Part shown: positions 9,561-27,461 of the stretch, in pieces
How positions within the stretch are numbered: position 1 is the stretch's first letter
Layout: every line of letters starts with the position of its first letter
Assembly (NCBI RefSeq): GCF_014201885.1
Contig: NZ_JACHFN010000003.1
Coordinates: 62,001 to 126,000, forward strand
Direction of reading: 5' to 3'
Source of the DNA: Deinococcus budaensis
Lineage (GTDB): Bacteria > Deinococcota > Deinococci > Deinococcales > Deinococcaceae
DNA: 64,000 bases
The notes under the pieces: generated by a model
Told to the model about the DNA's origin: nothing
The model's database searches: none
The model's input: only the letters and a program-made list of their open reading frames with translations
Program-made: the position numbers and the translations under genes

Positions 9561-9643
9561 GGGGGTCGCCGGGCAGCCTACCACTCTCCTGCTCTCCTGC
9601 CGGGCACGGCCGGCGCGCCTTGTGAAGAGCGCCGCGACGGTTC

Positions 9644-9850
9644 CTAGGGGCCTTGCCGGGGAGGCGGCGGGGGCGGGGGGGGGGCTTTCAGCTCGGCGCG
9701 CAGCTCGTCGGTGACGCGGCCGGTGGTGCGGCGAAACTCGCGCAGGGCGTGGCCGACGTTCTTGCCGAGTTCGGGCAGGTTGCGCGGCCCGAACACGACC
9801 AGCGCGATCACCAGAATGGCCAGGATCTCGGAGGCACCGAGGTTGGGCAT
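9644..9850 (-). CDS. Twin-arginine translocase subunit TatA/TatE-like, short
   Basis: This 68-residue protein has one N-terminal membrane helix (ILAILVIALVVFG, about residues 9-21), the FGPRNLPELGKNVG hinge and an amphipathic helix. It ends in a run of eight prolines. That is the TatA/TatB architecture at minimal length. The start at 9850 is supported by GAGGAG seven bases upstream. It points away from the tatA-tatC pair 350 bp to the right and lies beside the ECF/ferritin-like block. Whether it works as TatA, TatE or TatB is unresolved. Confidence 0.85.
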   Translation of the reverse strand: MPNLGASEILAILVIALVVFGPRNLPELGKNVGHALREFRRTTGRVTDELRAELKAPPPPPPPPRQGP

Positions 9851-10198
9851 ACGTTCACTCCTCGGGCCGCTCCGGGAAGTCTGCTGCGGGTCAGGGTGCA
9901 GTGGGGCGGCCCAACACTCCATATGCCCGCGCGGCCTTTGTGGATGACCCGGCACCGGTCTTCTCCCGCGCCTTCAGGTTCGCTCAAGGGGGGCAGAGGC
10001 GTCCCGCAACCATCCAATCCGGCCTGACCTGCATAAGACTGGGAGAGGAGAGCCTGAGCCGCTGGGCCGCGCCGTTCCCCGGCCTACACCGCTTCCCTCC
10101 ACACCGCCGGCCTTCATCTTCCCGCGTTAGGCTGAAGGGGCGGAGGCCCGCCCGGCCCCGACCCCTGCCCTGCATTCCCGACCCCTGGAGGTCTGCCT
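9851..10198. other. Intergenic region between two divergent tatA genes
   Basis: These 348 bases separate the short tatA-like gene from the tatA-tatC pair and must hold both promoters. I see a GGAGG ribosome site at 10186-10190 before tatA. I see no convincing -35/-10 pair, no RNA gene and no credible small ORF. Confidence 0.4.
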
Positions 10199-10513
10199 AT
10201 GCCGTTTGGTCCCCTGGAAATTATTCTGCTGCTCGTCGTCGTCGCCCTGATCTTCGGGGCCAAGAAGCTGCCTGAACTCGGCAAGGGCCTGGGCCTGGGC
10301 ATCAAGGAGTTCAGGAAAGAAACCCGCGAGCCGCTTCCCCCGCCTCAGGCGACCACCCCGCTGAGCGACGTGACGGTCACCGATGTGCAGGCGCGCCCGC
10401 TGGAACCGGCGACCCAGGTTCCCGTGACCCAGGTCGCCGTGACCCCGACGCCCGTGGCCGCCGCCGAAGGACGCGCCGCCGAGACGGCTCCCGAGCGCGA
10501 CCCCCGCGCCTGA
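10199..10513 (+). CDS. tatA: Twin-arginine translocase subunit TatA
   Basis: This 104-residue protein has an N-terminal membrane helix (about residues 6-20), the [14 protein letters not shown] hinge and an amphipathic helix ending near IKEFRKET. A long Pro/Thr/Val-rich, presumably disordered cytoplasmic tail with two [12 protein letters not shown] blocks follows. TatA subunits polymerise to form the passage for folded proteins. GGAGG lies seven bases before the ATG. tatC follows after 20 bases, so the two form an operon. Confidence 0.92.
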   Translation: MPFGPLEIILLLVVVALIFGAKKLPELGKGLGLGIKEFRKETREPLPPPQATTPLSDVTVTDVQARPLEPATQVPVTQVAVTPTPVAAAEGRAAETAPERDPRA

Positions 10514-10533
10514 GCCGGGCGAGACCTTCCCGT

Positions 10534-11310
<777 letters not shown>

Positions 11311-11410
11311 CCTCCCATCTGCCCTGGCCCCATTCCCCCGGCTCCCGCAGGCTGGGGGCTTTGCTTGCCGGGTGCCCGGGGCCACAATCGGCTTAGACTG
11401 CGCGGGACTT

Positions 11411-12304
<894 letters not shown>

Positions 12305-12617
12305 AGGCGGCGCAGCCTGGGCGGGCGACAGGCAGGGGGCGGCGACAGGCAGGGGGCGGCGACACGCGAGGGTGCGCCGCCCCCTGCCTGTCGGCTCTCC
12401 CGGGGCCGTCTTCCGGAGGAAACTCCCTCTGCGCCGCCGGGCGCCCAAGCGCGTCCTTGAGCACTTCTTGGGTGGGGCGGCTTGGTGAGGGGGTGTTCAT
12501 CCGGCTCGCAAACAGCGGCCCGCCTTGACCCGGCACACTTGCCGGGATGCCCGCAGATTGCGGCGGCCAGGTGCCCCGCCTGCCGGGCCAGAACTTCGCC
12601 ACACAGGAGGCCACCGC
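12305..12617 (+). other. Intergenic region after lgt
   Basis: This 313-base gap carries a 17-bp direct repeat fused to a large hairpin (12324-12392, listed separately). It also has a CAGGAGG ribosome site at 12604-12610 for the next gene. I see no further gene. Confidence 0.5.
12324..12392 (+). repeat. 17-bp tandem repeat combined with 18-bp inverted repeat
   Basis: The unit GGCGACAGGCAGGGGGC occurs at 12324-12340 and 12341-12357, with eight bases of a third copy. The 18 bases at 12344-12361 are perfectly complementary to 12375-12392 around a 13-nt loop, giving a strong hairpin just after lgt. The first repeat copy could pair with the same right arm, so two alternative stems exist. The hairpin probably terminates lgt transcription, and the duplication probably arose by slippage. 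Confidence 0.75.
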
Positions 12618-13100
12618 ATGCACACCGAAATGGAGATGGACCACGGCAAGCCCGGCAAGCCGCTCAAGCTGGAGCGCGAGGTGACCAAGGCGGTCATGAA
12701 GCAGCACGCCGAGACGGCGGCCCTGATCGCCCGCCAGCAGATGGACATCCGCAAGCTTCAGGGCGAGGTCACGGCCCTGCGGATGCAGAAGAAGGGGGGC
12801 GGCGGCTTTCCCTGGACGCTGCTGCTGCTGGGCGGCGCGGGCTACGGCGCCTACACCCTCTACCAGAAAAATCCCAAGCTGCAAGAGCAGGTGCAGGGCC
12901 TGCTCAAGCGCGTGAACCCCGGCCCCGAGGGCAACCTCGCCCGCGCCGGAGACGCGGTAAAGACGGCGGTGTCCAGTGTCGCCCAGGGAAACTCCCCCGG
13001 CGATTCCCTGCATACGGCGGGCGGCGAGCTGCGCCGCGCCGGGGAAAAGACCGCCGACCGCCTGGGTGACGAGCTGCGCGACGGCCCTCCCGGGCGCTGA
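12618..13100 (+). CDS. Hypothetical single-pass membrane protein with coiled coil
   Basis: This 160-residue protein begins with a charged, heptad-like region (about residues 14-58), then one membrane segment (FPWTLLLLGGAGYGAYTLY, about 63-81). A hydrophilic Ala/Gly-rich tail follows, with AGDAVKTAVSSVAQG and AGEKTADRLGDELRD helices. The layout recalls YtxH-like or DUF883-like envelope-stress proteins, but I cannot assign a family. The start is set by CAGGAGG seven bases before ATG 12618. It is monocistronic, with glmU following after 122 bp. Confidence 0.65.
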   Translation: MHTEMEMDHGKPGKPLKLEREVTKAVMKQHAETAALIARQQMDIRKLQGEVTALRMQKKGGGGFPWTLLLLGGAGYGAYTLYQKNPKLQEQVQGLLKRVNPGPEGNLARAGDAVKTAVSSVAQGNSPGDSLHTAGGELRRAGEKTADRLGDELRDGPPGR

Positions 13101-13222
13101 ACTGCCCCTTCTGCCGACCGCCCTGCCCGGCCGCAGCCCCCGCGCTGCGGCCCTTTGCTGTCTGCCGGGGGCGGCAGGCAGGGCGCTTTCCCTTACACTG
13201 CTCCCCGGACAGGTGACTTTGA

Positions 13223-14671
<1,449 letters not shown>

Positions 14672-14685
14672 GGACGGGGAAGGGT

Positions 14686-14720
14686 ACGCGGTTCATGGGA
14701 ATGCCTCCTGTGAACCGCGT
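14686..14720 (+). terminator. Terminator hairpin of glmU
   Basis: Perfect 10-bp arms (14686-14695 and 14711-14720) enclose a 15-nt loop and are followed by CCTCTTT, 15 bases past the glmU stop. Confidence 0.7.
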
Positions 14721-14735
14721 CCTCTTTGATGCAGC

Positions 14736-14794
14736 AAAAACCGCCCGGTGTGGGCGGATGGCAAAACCAGCTTGTTAAGGGTGCCACCGGGCGG
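14736..14794 (-). terminator. Terminator of the small membrane-peptide gene
   Basis: On the minus strand CCGCCC-ACACC-GGGCGG is followed by TTTTTG (T-run at 14736-14740). A larger alternative stem pairs 14785-14794 with 14741-14750. It lies just past the stop of the broken peptide gene, indicating a dedicated minus-strand unit. Confidence 0.75.
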
Positions 14795-14802
14795 CGAGAG
14801 GC

Positions 14803-14933
14803 TTAGCTCAGGGCATTGAGGAGCGCCGCGAGGCCCGTCAGCAGGGTTCCAACCGCTGTCAGGACGACAGCGACCTCACCCGGCTTCCATTCCTGCGCGA
14901 ACGCTGGGGTGCATCCTTACGACGGTTACTCAT
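14803..14933 (-). pseudogene. Small membrane-peptide gene disrupted by a one-base frameshift
   Basis: On the minus strand a near-perfect ribosome site (AAGGAGGTG) stands before ATG 14931-14933. The first codons read MSNRRKDAP, then this frame runs into a short basic tail and stops after 24 codons. In another frame, open from just after the start to TAA at 14803-14805, the sequence reads EWKPGEVAVVLTAVGTLL and continues as a 22-residue membrane helix ending LLNALS. Adding one C to the CCCC tract at 14908-14911 would join them into one 43-residue protein: basic head, one membrane helix. I read this as a recent single-base loss or an assembly error. A dedicated terminator follows. Confidence 0.55.
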
Positions 14934-14952
14934 AAGGACCCACCTCCTTTCT

Positions 14953-14977
14953 GCACCCGGAACGCAACTCCGGGTGC
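14953..14977. terminator. Hairpin upstream of the small-peptide gene
   Basis: GCACCCGGA and TCCGGGTGC form a perfect 9-bp stem with a 7-nt loop, 20 bases upstream of the peptide ATG. It could be a terminator for plus-strand readthrough or a 5'-leader structure of the minus-strand message. Confidence 0.5.
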
Positions 14978-15068
14978 TTCGCATTCCCGTGCTGCGCCTC
15001 TTCCCTCCCAGTTGTCATGCACCCCGTCCCACAAGGGGACAGGGCCAATGTCCCTCACGAATCAGACG

Positions 15069-15102
15069 AGAGGCCAGGACCTTCCACCGCGTCCTGGCCT
15101 CT
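15069..15102. terminator. Terminator hairpin next to the MFS gene
   Basis: A perfect 12-bp stem (15069-15080 with 15091-15102) with a 10-nt loop is followed by TT. It sits 13 bases past the end of the minus-strand MFS gene and may act in both directions. Confidence 0.65.
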
Positions 15103-15115
15103 TTCCGCTGTGGCT

Positions 15116-16489
<1,374 letters not shown>

Positions 16490-16595
16490 GATGGCCGAAG
16501 TCTAGAACGGTACCTGTGATGGGGTGGCGGCACATGTGGACCCGCCGGGGGGAGAGCTGGAGGCCACCCTCTCCCCGCTCCGCTCCCCACCCCAC

Positions 16596-17980
16596 TCAGT
16601 CGCTCGCTCCCGCAGCCGGGAGAGGCGCGAGCGGGGCCTCGACCCGGCGCAGGGCGGGGTTGAGCAGCTGCGCCCCGGCGATCAGCACCAGCAGGCCGCC
16701 CGACCAGACCAGGACGCTGCCGGGCGCGAGGCGGGCGGCCAGCAGCCCCGCCAGCGCGGTGCTGAGGGGCGCGGTGAACTGCGCGATCAGGCGCCGGACG
16801 CTGAAGACCCGGCCCTGCATGCCGGGCGGCACCTGCGCCTGCCAGATCGCCTGCGAGTGCGCGTTCATGACCGGGGTCATCATTCCGAAGACCGCGACCG
16901 CGAGGCATACCGCCACCAGCCCCGAAAAGGCCCCGCTTGCGGCGTGGGCCGCGCCCGCCAGCACCATCGGCACCAGCACGCCCAGGACCCGCTGGCGCTT
17001 CAGCCCGCCCCAGGTGCTGACCAGCAGGCCGCCCACGAGGCCCCGGCGCTGAAGGCCGTCCAGAGGGTCGCCAGCGCCGCCCCCTGCGAGAGGCCGCGCG
17101 CCGCCGCGTCGGGCAGCAGGGCGAAGCGCACCAGGAGGGGGTGTAGCACGCCCACCCCGCTGGTCAGCAGGTTCACGGCGGCAAAGGTCAGCAGCAGGTG
17201 CAGCAGCGGCGCCCGCGCGAAGATGAAGCGCCAGCCAAAACGCATGTCCTCGCCCAGGCTGGGGCGCGGGCGGCTCGCCCCGGCTCCGGCCAGATCGGCG
17301 CGCGGCGGGGTGGGAATCCGCAGCCGCCCGAGCACCGCCGCCGCCAGCACAAAGGTCAGCCCGTCGAGCGCCAGCGCGAGCGGCACGCCGTCCCGAATGC
17401 CGGCCAGCCACGCCGGGCCGCCGCTCCCCCGCGCCAGCGCGGGCAGGCCGATCAGCAGCGCCGCCAGCGCCGGACTCAGCAGCCCCGACAGGCTCCAGAT
17501 GGTCTGCATCATGCCGTTGGCGCGCGGAAGTTGCGCCCGGGGCACCAGCACGCTGTAACTGGCGTCGAAGGCCGAACCGTGGAAGGTGCCGATCAACCCC
17601 AGCCCCGCCGTGAGCAGCACCAGCGCCCAGACGGGGGGCGTACCCAGCGTGACGAGCGCCACGGCTCCCGCGAGCAGCAGCGCCCCCAGCAGGTCGCAGG
17701 TCAGCATGATGCGGCGGCGGTCCAGGCGGTCGGCCAGCGCCCCCGCCAGCGGCCCCCCAAAGATCGCCGCAAAGGTCCACCCCAGCGCCGTCAGCGAGAG
17801 GGCCGCCGCGAGGTCGCCGCGCTGGGTGTCCAGCGGAAAGCGGGTCTGGGTCAGGTAGATGTTCAGCGCGAAGCCGCTCAGCCCACCGCCCAGCACGCTC
17901 AGCGCCTGCGATCCCCACAGCCACAGAAAGGTTCGCCAGCCGTCCTGGGGGGCGTCCGGGGAGGCAGGCTCAGCGCTCAT
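16596..17980 (-). pseudogene. MFS transporter, paralogue 2, frameshifted
   Basis: Read from ATG 17980 this gene matches its neighbour: DGWRTFLWLWGSQALS, AGALADRLDRRRIMLTCD, ANGMMQTIWSLSGLL. At about 17039-17044 the frame breaks after ATLWTAFSAG, and the matching sequence resumes one frame over as LVGGLLVSTWGGLKRQRVLG, continuing to the stop at 16596. One G missing from a GGGG tract (minus strand) explains it; restoring it gives a protein of about 460 residues. As it stands the product is cut after about helix 8. Either the gene is recently inactivated or the base is an assembly error. A TACGCT box (17988-17993) lies seven bases before the ATG. Confidence 0.8.
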
Positions 17981-17987
17981 CGCGTGC

Positions 17988-17993
17988 AGCGTA
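17988..17993 (-). promoter_or_regulatory. -10-like box TACGCT before 17980
   Basis: TACGCT ends seven bases before the ATG of the frameshifted MFS gene, so its promoter appears intact. Confidence 0.45.
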
Positions 17994-18098
17994 AGCCGCG
18001 CGCAGGTTCAGCGAACATACGCCGGATGGCGGGGAGACGGCCCCACCGGCCCGTCCGGTCACGCCCTGGTCAGCCGCGCCGCCGAGAATGGGGCACCC

Positions 18099-18620
18099 AT
18101 GACCCGGCTCGTCCGCTTCGGCCTGATCGCCAGCGTCCTGTGGCTGGGCCTGACCCCCGCCCCGCCGCGCGCCCAGAGTGCCGACATGCCTCAGGTGAGG
18201 GTGCTGCTGAACAGCCGCGAACTGGGCGCGTTCCCCGCCGCCATCTCCGGCGGTCGGCTGCTGCTGCCGCTTCCGGCCTTCGCCTCGCTGGGCTGGCGCC
18301 CGCTGCTCGATCCCCACAACGGGGTGGTGGACCTCGCGGGCTGCCTGCGCGTGCGGACCACGGGGCGGGAGGTCTTTTTGATCGGCGGCCCCGGCGTGAT
18401 CGGCGTGAGGACCGCCTCGGCGCTGGAGCCGCTGCCAGTCGCCGCGCAGTCGCGCGGGGGCCGCACCTTTCTCCCGGCGGGAGCGCTGGCCGCTTTTCTG
18501 GGGTATGCGGTGACCTTCGACAGGGGGGCCGCCCGGGTGCGGTTCACGCTGCCGGGCGACCCCGCCAAGCTCGATCCGGTCAGCGAGGCGTGCCTGCGGA
18601 ACATCGGGGCGGTTCCCTGA
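18099..18620 (+). CDS. Exported protein with copper-amine-oxidase-N-like (stalk) domain
   Basis: This 173-residue protein has a signal peptide (hydrophobic core about residues 7-19, cleavage near PRAQSA). Two repeats of the small alpha/beta stalk domain often annotated as copper amine oxidase N-terminal domain seem present: VRVLLNSRELGAFPAAISGG with LLLPLPAFASLGW, and later TFLPAGALAAFLGYAV. Such domains occur in many envelope proteins and imply no oxidase activity. It is monocistronic and ends 96 bp before a 15-bp-stem hairpin. Confidence 0.65.
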   Translation: MTRLVRFGLIASVLWLGLTPAPPRAQSADMPQVRVLLNSRELGAFPAAISGGRLLLPLPAFASLGWRPLLDPHNGVVDLAGCLRVRTTGREVFLIGGPGVIGVRTASALEPLPVAAQSRGGRTFLPAGALAAFLGYAVTFDRGAARVRFTLPGDPAKLDPVSEACLRNIGAVP

Positions 18621-18715
18621 GGTCGGCGCGGGCACGGGAGCGCCGTATCCTCCCCCTGCTGACCGGGGCCAACCCCCCCCTCTTCCCCACCGCCGAGGCC
18701 CCGCTGCTCCACGCC

Positions 18716-18754
18716 CCCGCACAGCGGCCGAACGCGACGCGGCCGCTGTGCGGG
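18716..18754. terminator. Bidirectional hairpin between convergent genes
   Basis: Perfect 15-bp arms (18716-18730 and 18740-18754) with a 9-nt loop lie between the stalk-domain gene and rnhA. There is no T-run. Confidence 0.65.
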
Positions 18755-18862
18755 CTGGTGGTGGTGGGCGGGACCGGCGAGGGGCACGCCGTGGGGGGGC
18801 CGCACCCACGCCCGCCGCCCCGCGCGGAGGGCCGACTCCGCTTCCTCTGTCCCCCTTCCCCG

Positions 18863-19423
<561 letters not shown>

Positions 19424-19463
19424 AACCCCGGAACTGTAGGGAAGCGGCGCGCGTACTGTCAAT

Positions 19464-19970
19464 ATGCTTCCCGGACCCCCTCCTTCCTCCCCCGACCTGA
19501 GCCGGGGCCGCGCGCCGGACGCGGACTTTATCCCCGAGGCCGAGCGCACGCCTGCGTTGACCGTGCATCTCTCGCCGCTGCTGGGGCTGGTGCTGCCGGG
19601 CCTCGGCAACGTGCTGGGGCCGCTGGCCGCCTGGCTGGCCTACCGCGACCGCAGCCGGTTGCTCGACGCGCAGGGCAAGGAGGCGCTCAACTTTCAGCTC
19701 AGCGTGTGGCTGTATTCCTTTCTGACGGGGCTGCTGTTTTTCGCACTGTTCAGCCTGGGGTTGATCGGCGGGGCGGTGGGCGCGGCCTCGGGGGCGCCCG
19801 ACCTGGGGGCCTTTGCCCTCTTCGGCAGCCTGACCGCCTTTTTCGCGGTGGTGCTGCCCGTCAGCCTGGTGCTGTGGGCCTTTCCGCTGGTCGTGATGCT
19901 GCTGGCCGTGATCCGGGTCAACCAGGGGCGGGCGTACCACTACCCGCTGAGCATCCGCTTCCTGCGGTAA
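19464..19970 (+). CDS. DUF4870 (Tic20-like) membrane protein
   Basis: This 168-residue protein has a charged N-terminus and four membrane segments. HLSPLLGLVLPGLGNVLGPL leads into YRDRSRLLDAQGKEALNFQLS, the diagnostic stretch of the DUF4870 family, and the protein ends near VIRVNQGRAYHYPLSIRFLR. The family's function is not established. The gene is divergent from rnhA, and a TACTGT box at 19454-19459 lies only four bases from the ATG. Confidence 0.8.
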   Translation: MLPGPPPSSPDLSRGRAPDADFIPEAERTPALTVHLSPLLGLVLPGLGNVLGPLAAWLAYRDRSRLLDAQGKEALNFQLSVWLYSFLTGLLFFALFSLGLIGGAVGAASGAPDLGAFALFGSLTAFFAVVLPVSLVLWAFPLVVMLLAVIRVNQGRAYHYPLSIRFLR

Positions 19971-20056
19971 GTGGGCCGGTGGCGCGTGGCGGGACGACGG
20001 GCCTGGACCTGGGCCGCTGCGCTCTCCGGCCGCTCCGGGCGGCGGGCCACAGGCCC

Positions 20057-20062
20057 TATCCT
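20057..20062 (+). promoter_or_regulatory. -10-like box TATCCT before 20070
   Basis: TATCCT lies seven bases before the PIG-L deacetylase ATG, with no Shine-Dalgarno between. Confidence 0.5.
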
Positions 20063-20069
20063 CTCTTCC

Positions 20070-20825
<756 letters not shown>

Positions 20826-20883
20826 GGGGAGGACGTGGGTGGTGGGGGTTTCCTGCCGCCCACACCGCCCTGCCCACATCCTC

Positions 20884-20889
20884 TAGATT
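20884..20889 (+). promoter_or_regulatory. -10-like box TAGATT before 20900
   Basis: TAGATT lies ten bases before the SRPBCC-protein ATG. Confidence 0.4.
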
Positions 20890-20899
20890 GACCCCCGAC

Positions 20900-21451
<552 letters not shown>

Positions 21452-21465
21452 GAGGCCAGGCGCTC

Positions 21466-21726
21466 ATGGACCTCTGGGACCTGCGGGACGCGGTCGTCTT
21501 CCGGGACCCGGAGCTGCGCCTCACGTTGGGGCGGCGCCCGGAGACCGGCCAGCCCTATCTGCTGTTCATGGTGCAGCGGGGCATCGGGGAATACCCGGCC
21601 CGGCTCCCCATCAGCGAGGAAGACTTCCGGCGGTTCCTGGCCGACCCCCTCCTGACCCTGCCCCTGACCGACCCGTATCAAGGACTGGACCGGGAAGAGG
21701 TGCGGGCAGCGGGGGCGGAGTGCTGA
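21466..21726 (+). CDS. Hypothetical 86-residue protein
   Basis: I do not recognise this small soluble protein, which starts MDLWDLRDAVVFRDPELRL. It looks like a mixed alpha/beta domain with no signal peptide and no Cys pairs apart from the last residue. Its start follows the SRPBCC gene by 14 bp, so the two are probably co-transcribed; CAGGCGCTC is only a weak ribosome site. It keeps the GC-rich third positions of its neighbours, supporting real coding. Confidence 0.6.
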   Translation: MDLWDLRDAVVFRDPELRLTLGRRPETGQPYLLFMVQRGIGEYPARLPISEEDFRRFLADPLLTLPLTDPYQGLDREEVRAAGAEC

Positions 21727-21806
21727 AGCGCGCCCCGCCCCCGGCCGCCCTTGAGCCAGCCCTGAGACAACGCCCCCGCCGGGGCCGCCCCCGCCAGGCC
21801 CGCGCG

Positions 21807-21812
21807 TATGAT
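21807..21812 (+). promoter_or_regulatory. -10 box TATGAT of the gnd-zwf-opcA operon
   Basis: TATGAT stands 67 bases before the gnd start used here and nine bases before an in-frame ATG at 21822. Initiation near 21819 would give a leader of about 60 bases. Confidence 0.5.
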
Positions 21813-21878
21813 GCCCCCTAGATGAGCCAGGGGGCTGGAACCGCTTCCGCATTCCTCCCCCGCGCCGGGAGGTCAGGT

Positions 21879-24586
<2,708 letters not shown>

Positions 24587-24673
24587 GGGGCATGTTCAGC
24601 CTCCAGCCAGGGCTTCTGTGCTGGCCGCTGGCCGCTCCCTGGGACTCGCAGAGCCGCAAAGCAGAGGTGCCCC

Positions 24674-25636
24674 ATGACCTACGCCACTGACCTGCGTCCC
24701 CTCGGCCCCGTCCAGAGCACTGTGCGGGGGGCGCAGGACACGCTGGACGAGCTGTGGTCGCAAACGGACGTGGAAACGCGGGCCTACACCGGCAACATCG
24801 TGGCGCTGACGGTGCGGCGCCACCGGGCGCGGGTAGAAGAGGCGCTCTCGGGGCTGGAGGGAAGATACGCCGGGCGGCAGATTATCGGCGTGATGGACGG
24901 CACCGACGACGTGCAGGTGCAGGTCAGCCTGGTGCCGCAACGCGGCGGGCTGTACGTCGAGCGCCTGACGCTGGACGCCAGCCCCGAGCAGCTTCAGGGG
25001 GCGATCCTGCCGCTGCTGCGCCCGGCGACCGTCAACCACGTGTGGTGGGGCGCCGACACCCAGCCTGCCGGGGTGCTGCTCTCCGAACTCACCGATATCG
25101 CCGATCAGGTGATCGCGGACAGCCTCACGCTGGACATCCCACCCGCGCGGCACTACGCCCTGGCCGACCTGAACTGGTCGCGCACGGCAGGCTGGAGAGA
25201 AGCGCTCGCGCAGCTGTTCGACAGCCCCGACGCGGCGCGGCAGCTGCCCGGGGTGAACCGCATGACCGTCCGCCACGCGGGCAGGAACGAGCTTCCAGCG
25301 CGGCTCTTCGCGGGCTTCGTGGCGAGCACGCTGGGCTGGCCGGACCTGGACGGCGTGACCTTCCGCCCTGCCCGCTGCGGACGCGAGAACGGTGACCTGT
25401 GCGGGGTGGACCTCGCGGGGGAAGGCGGCGTGCGCTTTACCCTCAGCGCTGGGGACGGCGGCGAACTGGCCCGGACCCACTGCCGCTGGCCGGGCATGGA
25501 CCGCCAGACCGAACTCAACGTGCCGCGCATGAGCCTCGCCGAGGGCCTGGCCCGCGTGATGGCCCGCCCCGAACGCCGTGAGATCTTCGAGCGCGCCTGG
25601 ACGCTGGCGAAAGCGAGCCTGACCGCCAGGGGCTGA
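24674..25636 (+). CDS. opcA: Glucose-6-phosphate dehydrogenase assembly protein OpcA
   Basis: This 320-residue protein resembles OpcA, which in cyanobacteria and actinobacteria binds Zwf and tunes its assembly and activity. The recognisable segment is [19 protein letters not shown] (about residues 159-177), followed by [20 protein letters not shown] precedes the ATG at 24674. The order gnd-zwf-opcA puts the partner directly behind its target. No lactonase gene (pgl) is present in the window. Confidence 0.9.
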   Translation: MTYATDLRPLGPVQSTVRGAQDTLDELWSQTDVETRAYTGNIVALTVRRHRARVEEALSGLEGRYAGRQIIGVMDGTDDVQVQVSLVPQRGGLYVERLTLDASPEQLQGAILPLLRPATVNHVWWGADTQPAGVLLSELTDIADQVIADSLTLDIPPARHYALADLNWSRTAGWREALAQLFDSPDAARQLPGVNRMTVRHAGRNELPARLFAGFVASTLGWPDLDGVTFRPARCGRENGDLCGVDLAGEGGVRFTLSAGDGGELARTHCRWPGMDRQTELNVPRMSLAEGLARVMARPERREIFERAWTLAKASLTARG

Positions 25637-25651
25637 ACGCGGGAGGTCAGG

Positions 25652-25681
25652 GGGGAGGCGGCGCCGTGGCTCCGTCTCCCC
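25652..25681 (+). terminator. Terminator after opcA
   Basis: A 10-bp stem with one G-T pair (25652-25661 with 25672-25681) lies 16 bases past the opcA stop. A T-rich stretch follows at 25695-25703. Confidence 0.55.
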
Positions 25682-25733
25682 TTCCCCGTCCCGGTTTCTT
25701 TTTCCGACCCCCCGGCGCGGCATACTCCCCCCC

Positions 25734-26852
25734 ATGAGCGCCGCCGAGACCCTCGCTGACCTCGCCGTGTCCCTGGGCGCGGACGCCGTGGGCTGGGCGC
25801 CCGCGCAGGTCCCGGCCCCGGCGGTGGACGAGTACGCCGGGTGGCTGGCAGCGGGACGGCACGCGGGGATGGGCTACCTGGAACGCCAGCTTCCGGCCCG
25901 CGCCGACCCGGCCAGCCGCCTGGAAGGCGCGGGCAGCGTCCTGGTGCTGGGCGTGTCGCACGCCTTCGCGGACCCCGGCGTGCCCCCGGGCGGGGTGCGG
26001 GTCGGCCGGGTGGCCCGCTACGCCTGGACCCCCGACTACCACGACCAGCTTCAACCTGTGCTGACCCGGCTGGAGGCGGAGGCCGCGCGGTTGGGTGTGC
26101 GGGCGCGCGGCTACGTGGACCACGGCCCCGTAATGGAGCGCCTCTTCGCCTCGGGCGGCTTTCTGGGCTGGCGCGGCAAGTCGGGCATGACGGTCAGCAC
26201 GCGGCTGGGCGCCTTCGTGACGCTGGCGGTGCTGCTCACCGACCTGCCGTTCGGGGGCGCGGCGGCGGTCCACCCCGACCGCTGTGGCCGCTGCCTGCGC
26301 TGCGTGGCCGCCTGCCCGACCAGCGCCATCGGGGACGACCGCACGATCGACGCGCGGCGCTGCATCAGCTACCTGACCATCGAGCACCGGGGGCCGGTGG
26401 CGCCCGAGTTGCGGGCCGGGATGGGCGACTGGCTCTTCGGCTGCGACGTGTGCTCGGAGGTCTGCCCGTGGTCGGTGCGGGCAGGGCCGCTCGCCCGGCT
26501 CTTCCGGCCCGACCCGGAACTGGCGCACCCGGACCTCTCGGCCTTTTTCGGCGTCAGCGAGCGGGGGTTCGAGCGCCGCTTTGCGGGCACCGCCTTTCTG
26601 CGTCCCCGCCGCAAGGGCATGGCCCGCAACGCCCTGACCGTGCTGGGCAACCTGTCCCCCGAGCAGGGCCGCGCCGCCCAGGGCTGGCCCCTTCTGCTGG
26701 CCGGCGCCGAGGACCCCGCCTGGGAGGTCCGCGAGGCGGCGGCCTGGGCGCTGGGGCGCTGGGAGGAGGAAAGCCGGGTGCGCCCGTTGCTGGACGACCC
26801 CCACCCAGCGGTGCGGGAGACGGCGGCGCGGGCCTTGACCCTGGCTTCATGA
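25734..26852 (+). CDS. queG: Epoxyqueuosine reductase
   Basis: This 372-residue cobalamin- and iron-sulfur-dependent enzyme performs the last step of queuosine synthesis in tRNA. Two [4Fe-4S] motifs are visible: [12 protein letters not shown] (about residues 183-194) and [10 protein letters not shown] (about 239-248). The conserved QueG N-terminal part includes [20 protein letters not shown]. The C-terminal 70 residues form HEAT-like helices ([25 protein letters not shown]). A CATACT box lies seven bases before the ATG. Confidence 0.93.
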   Translation: MSAAETLADLAVSLGADAVGWAPAQVPAPAVDEYAGWLAAGRHAGMGYLERQLPARADPASRLEGAGSVLVLGVSHAFADPGVPPGGVRVGRVARYAWTPDYHDQLQPVLTRLEAEAARLGVRARGYVDHGPVMERLFASGGFLGWRGKSGMTVSTRLGAFVTLAVLLTDLPFGGAAAVHPDRCGRCLRCVAACPTSAIGDDRTIDARRCISYLTIEHRGPVAPELRAGMGDWLFGCDVCSEVCPWSVRAGPLARLFRPDPELAHPDLSAFFGVSERGFERRFAGTAFLRPRRKGMARNALTVLGNLSPEQGRAAQGWPLLLAGAEDPAWEVREAAAWALGRWEEESRVRPLLDDPHPAVRETAARALTLAS

Positions 26853-26912
26853 GGGCAACTCTGAGGCTTTTCCCACTCGTCAGCGCCCGGCGGACATGAT
26901 GAGGTGGGGGGC

Positions 26913-27296
<384 letters not shown>

Positions 27297-27315
27297 CCTC
27301 CACCTCGCCTGCCCC

Positions 27316-27350
27316 GGTCCGGTTTCCCCCAGTGGAGCCGGACCCCTTTT
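27316..27350 (+). terminator. Terminator after the NTF2-like gene
   Basis: GGTCCGG (27316-27322) pairs with CCGGACC (27338-27344), followed by CCTTTT. Confidence 0.6.
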
Positions 27351-27449
27351 CTGGCTCCCTTTGCCGGGGCCTCCTGCCGGAACTAAACCTGCCCTCCACC
27401 TGGACGGGGGTAAAGGTGACGTGAACCCGCGCCCCTCACGCCGTCCCGC

Positions 27450-27455
27450 TACCAT
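27450..27455 (+). promoter_or_regulatory. -10-like box TACCAT before 27462
   Basis: TACCAT lies six bases before the glutaminyl-cyclase ATG. Confidence 0.5.
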
Positions 27456-27461
27456 GACCCC

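Noticed and set aside
14899..14917. Programmed -1 frameshift in the small-peptide gene
   Set aside because: No X-XXY-YYZ slippery heptamer fits the codon phase, and tRNA re-pairing after a -1 slip at CCC would be poor. A one-base indel explains it better.
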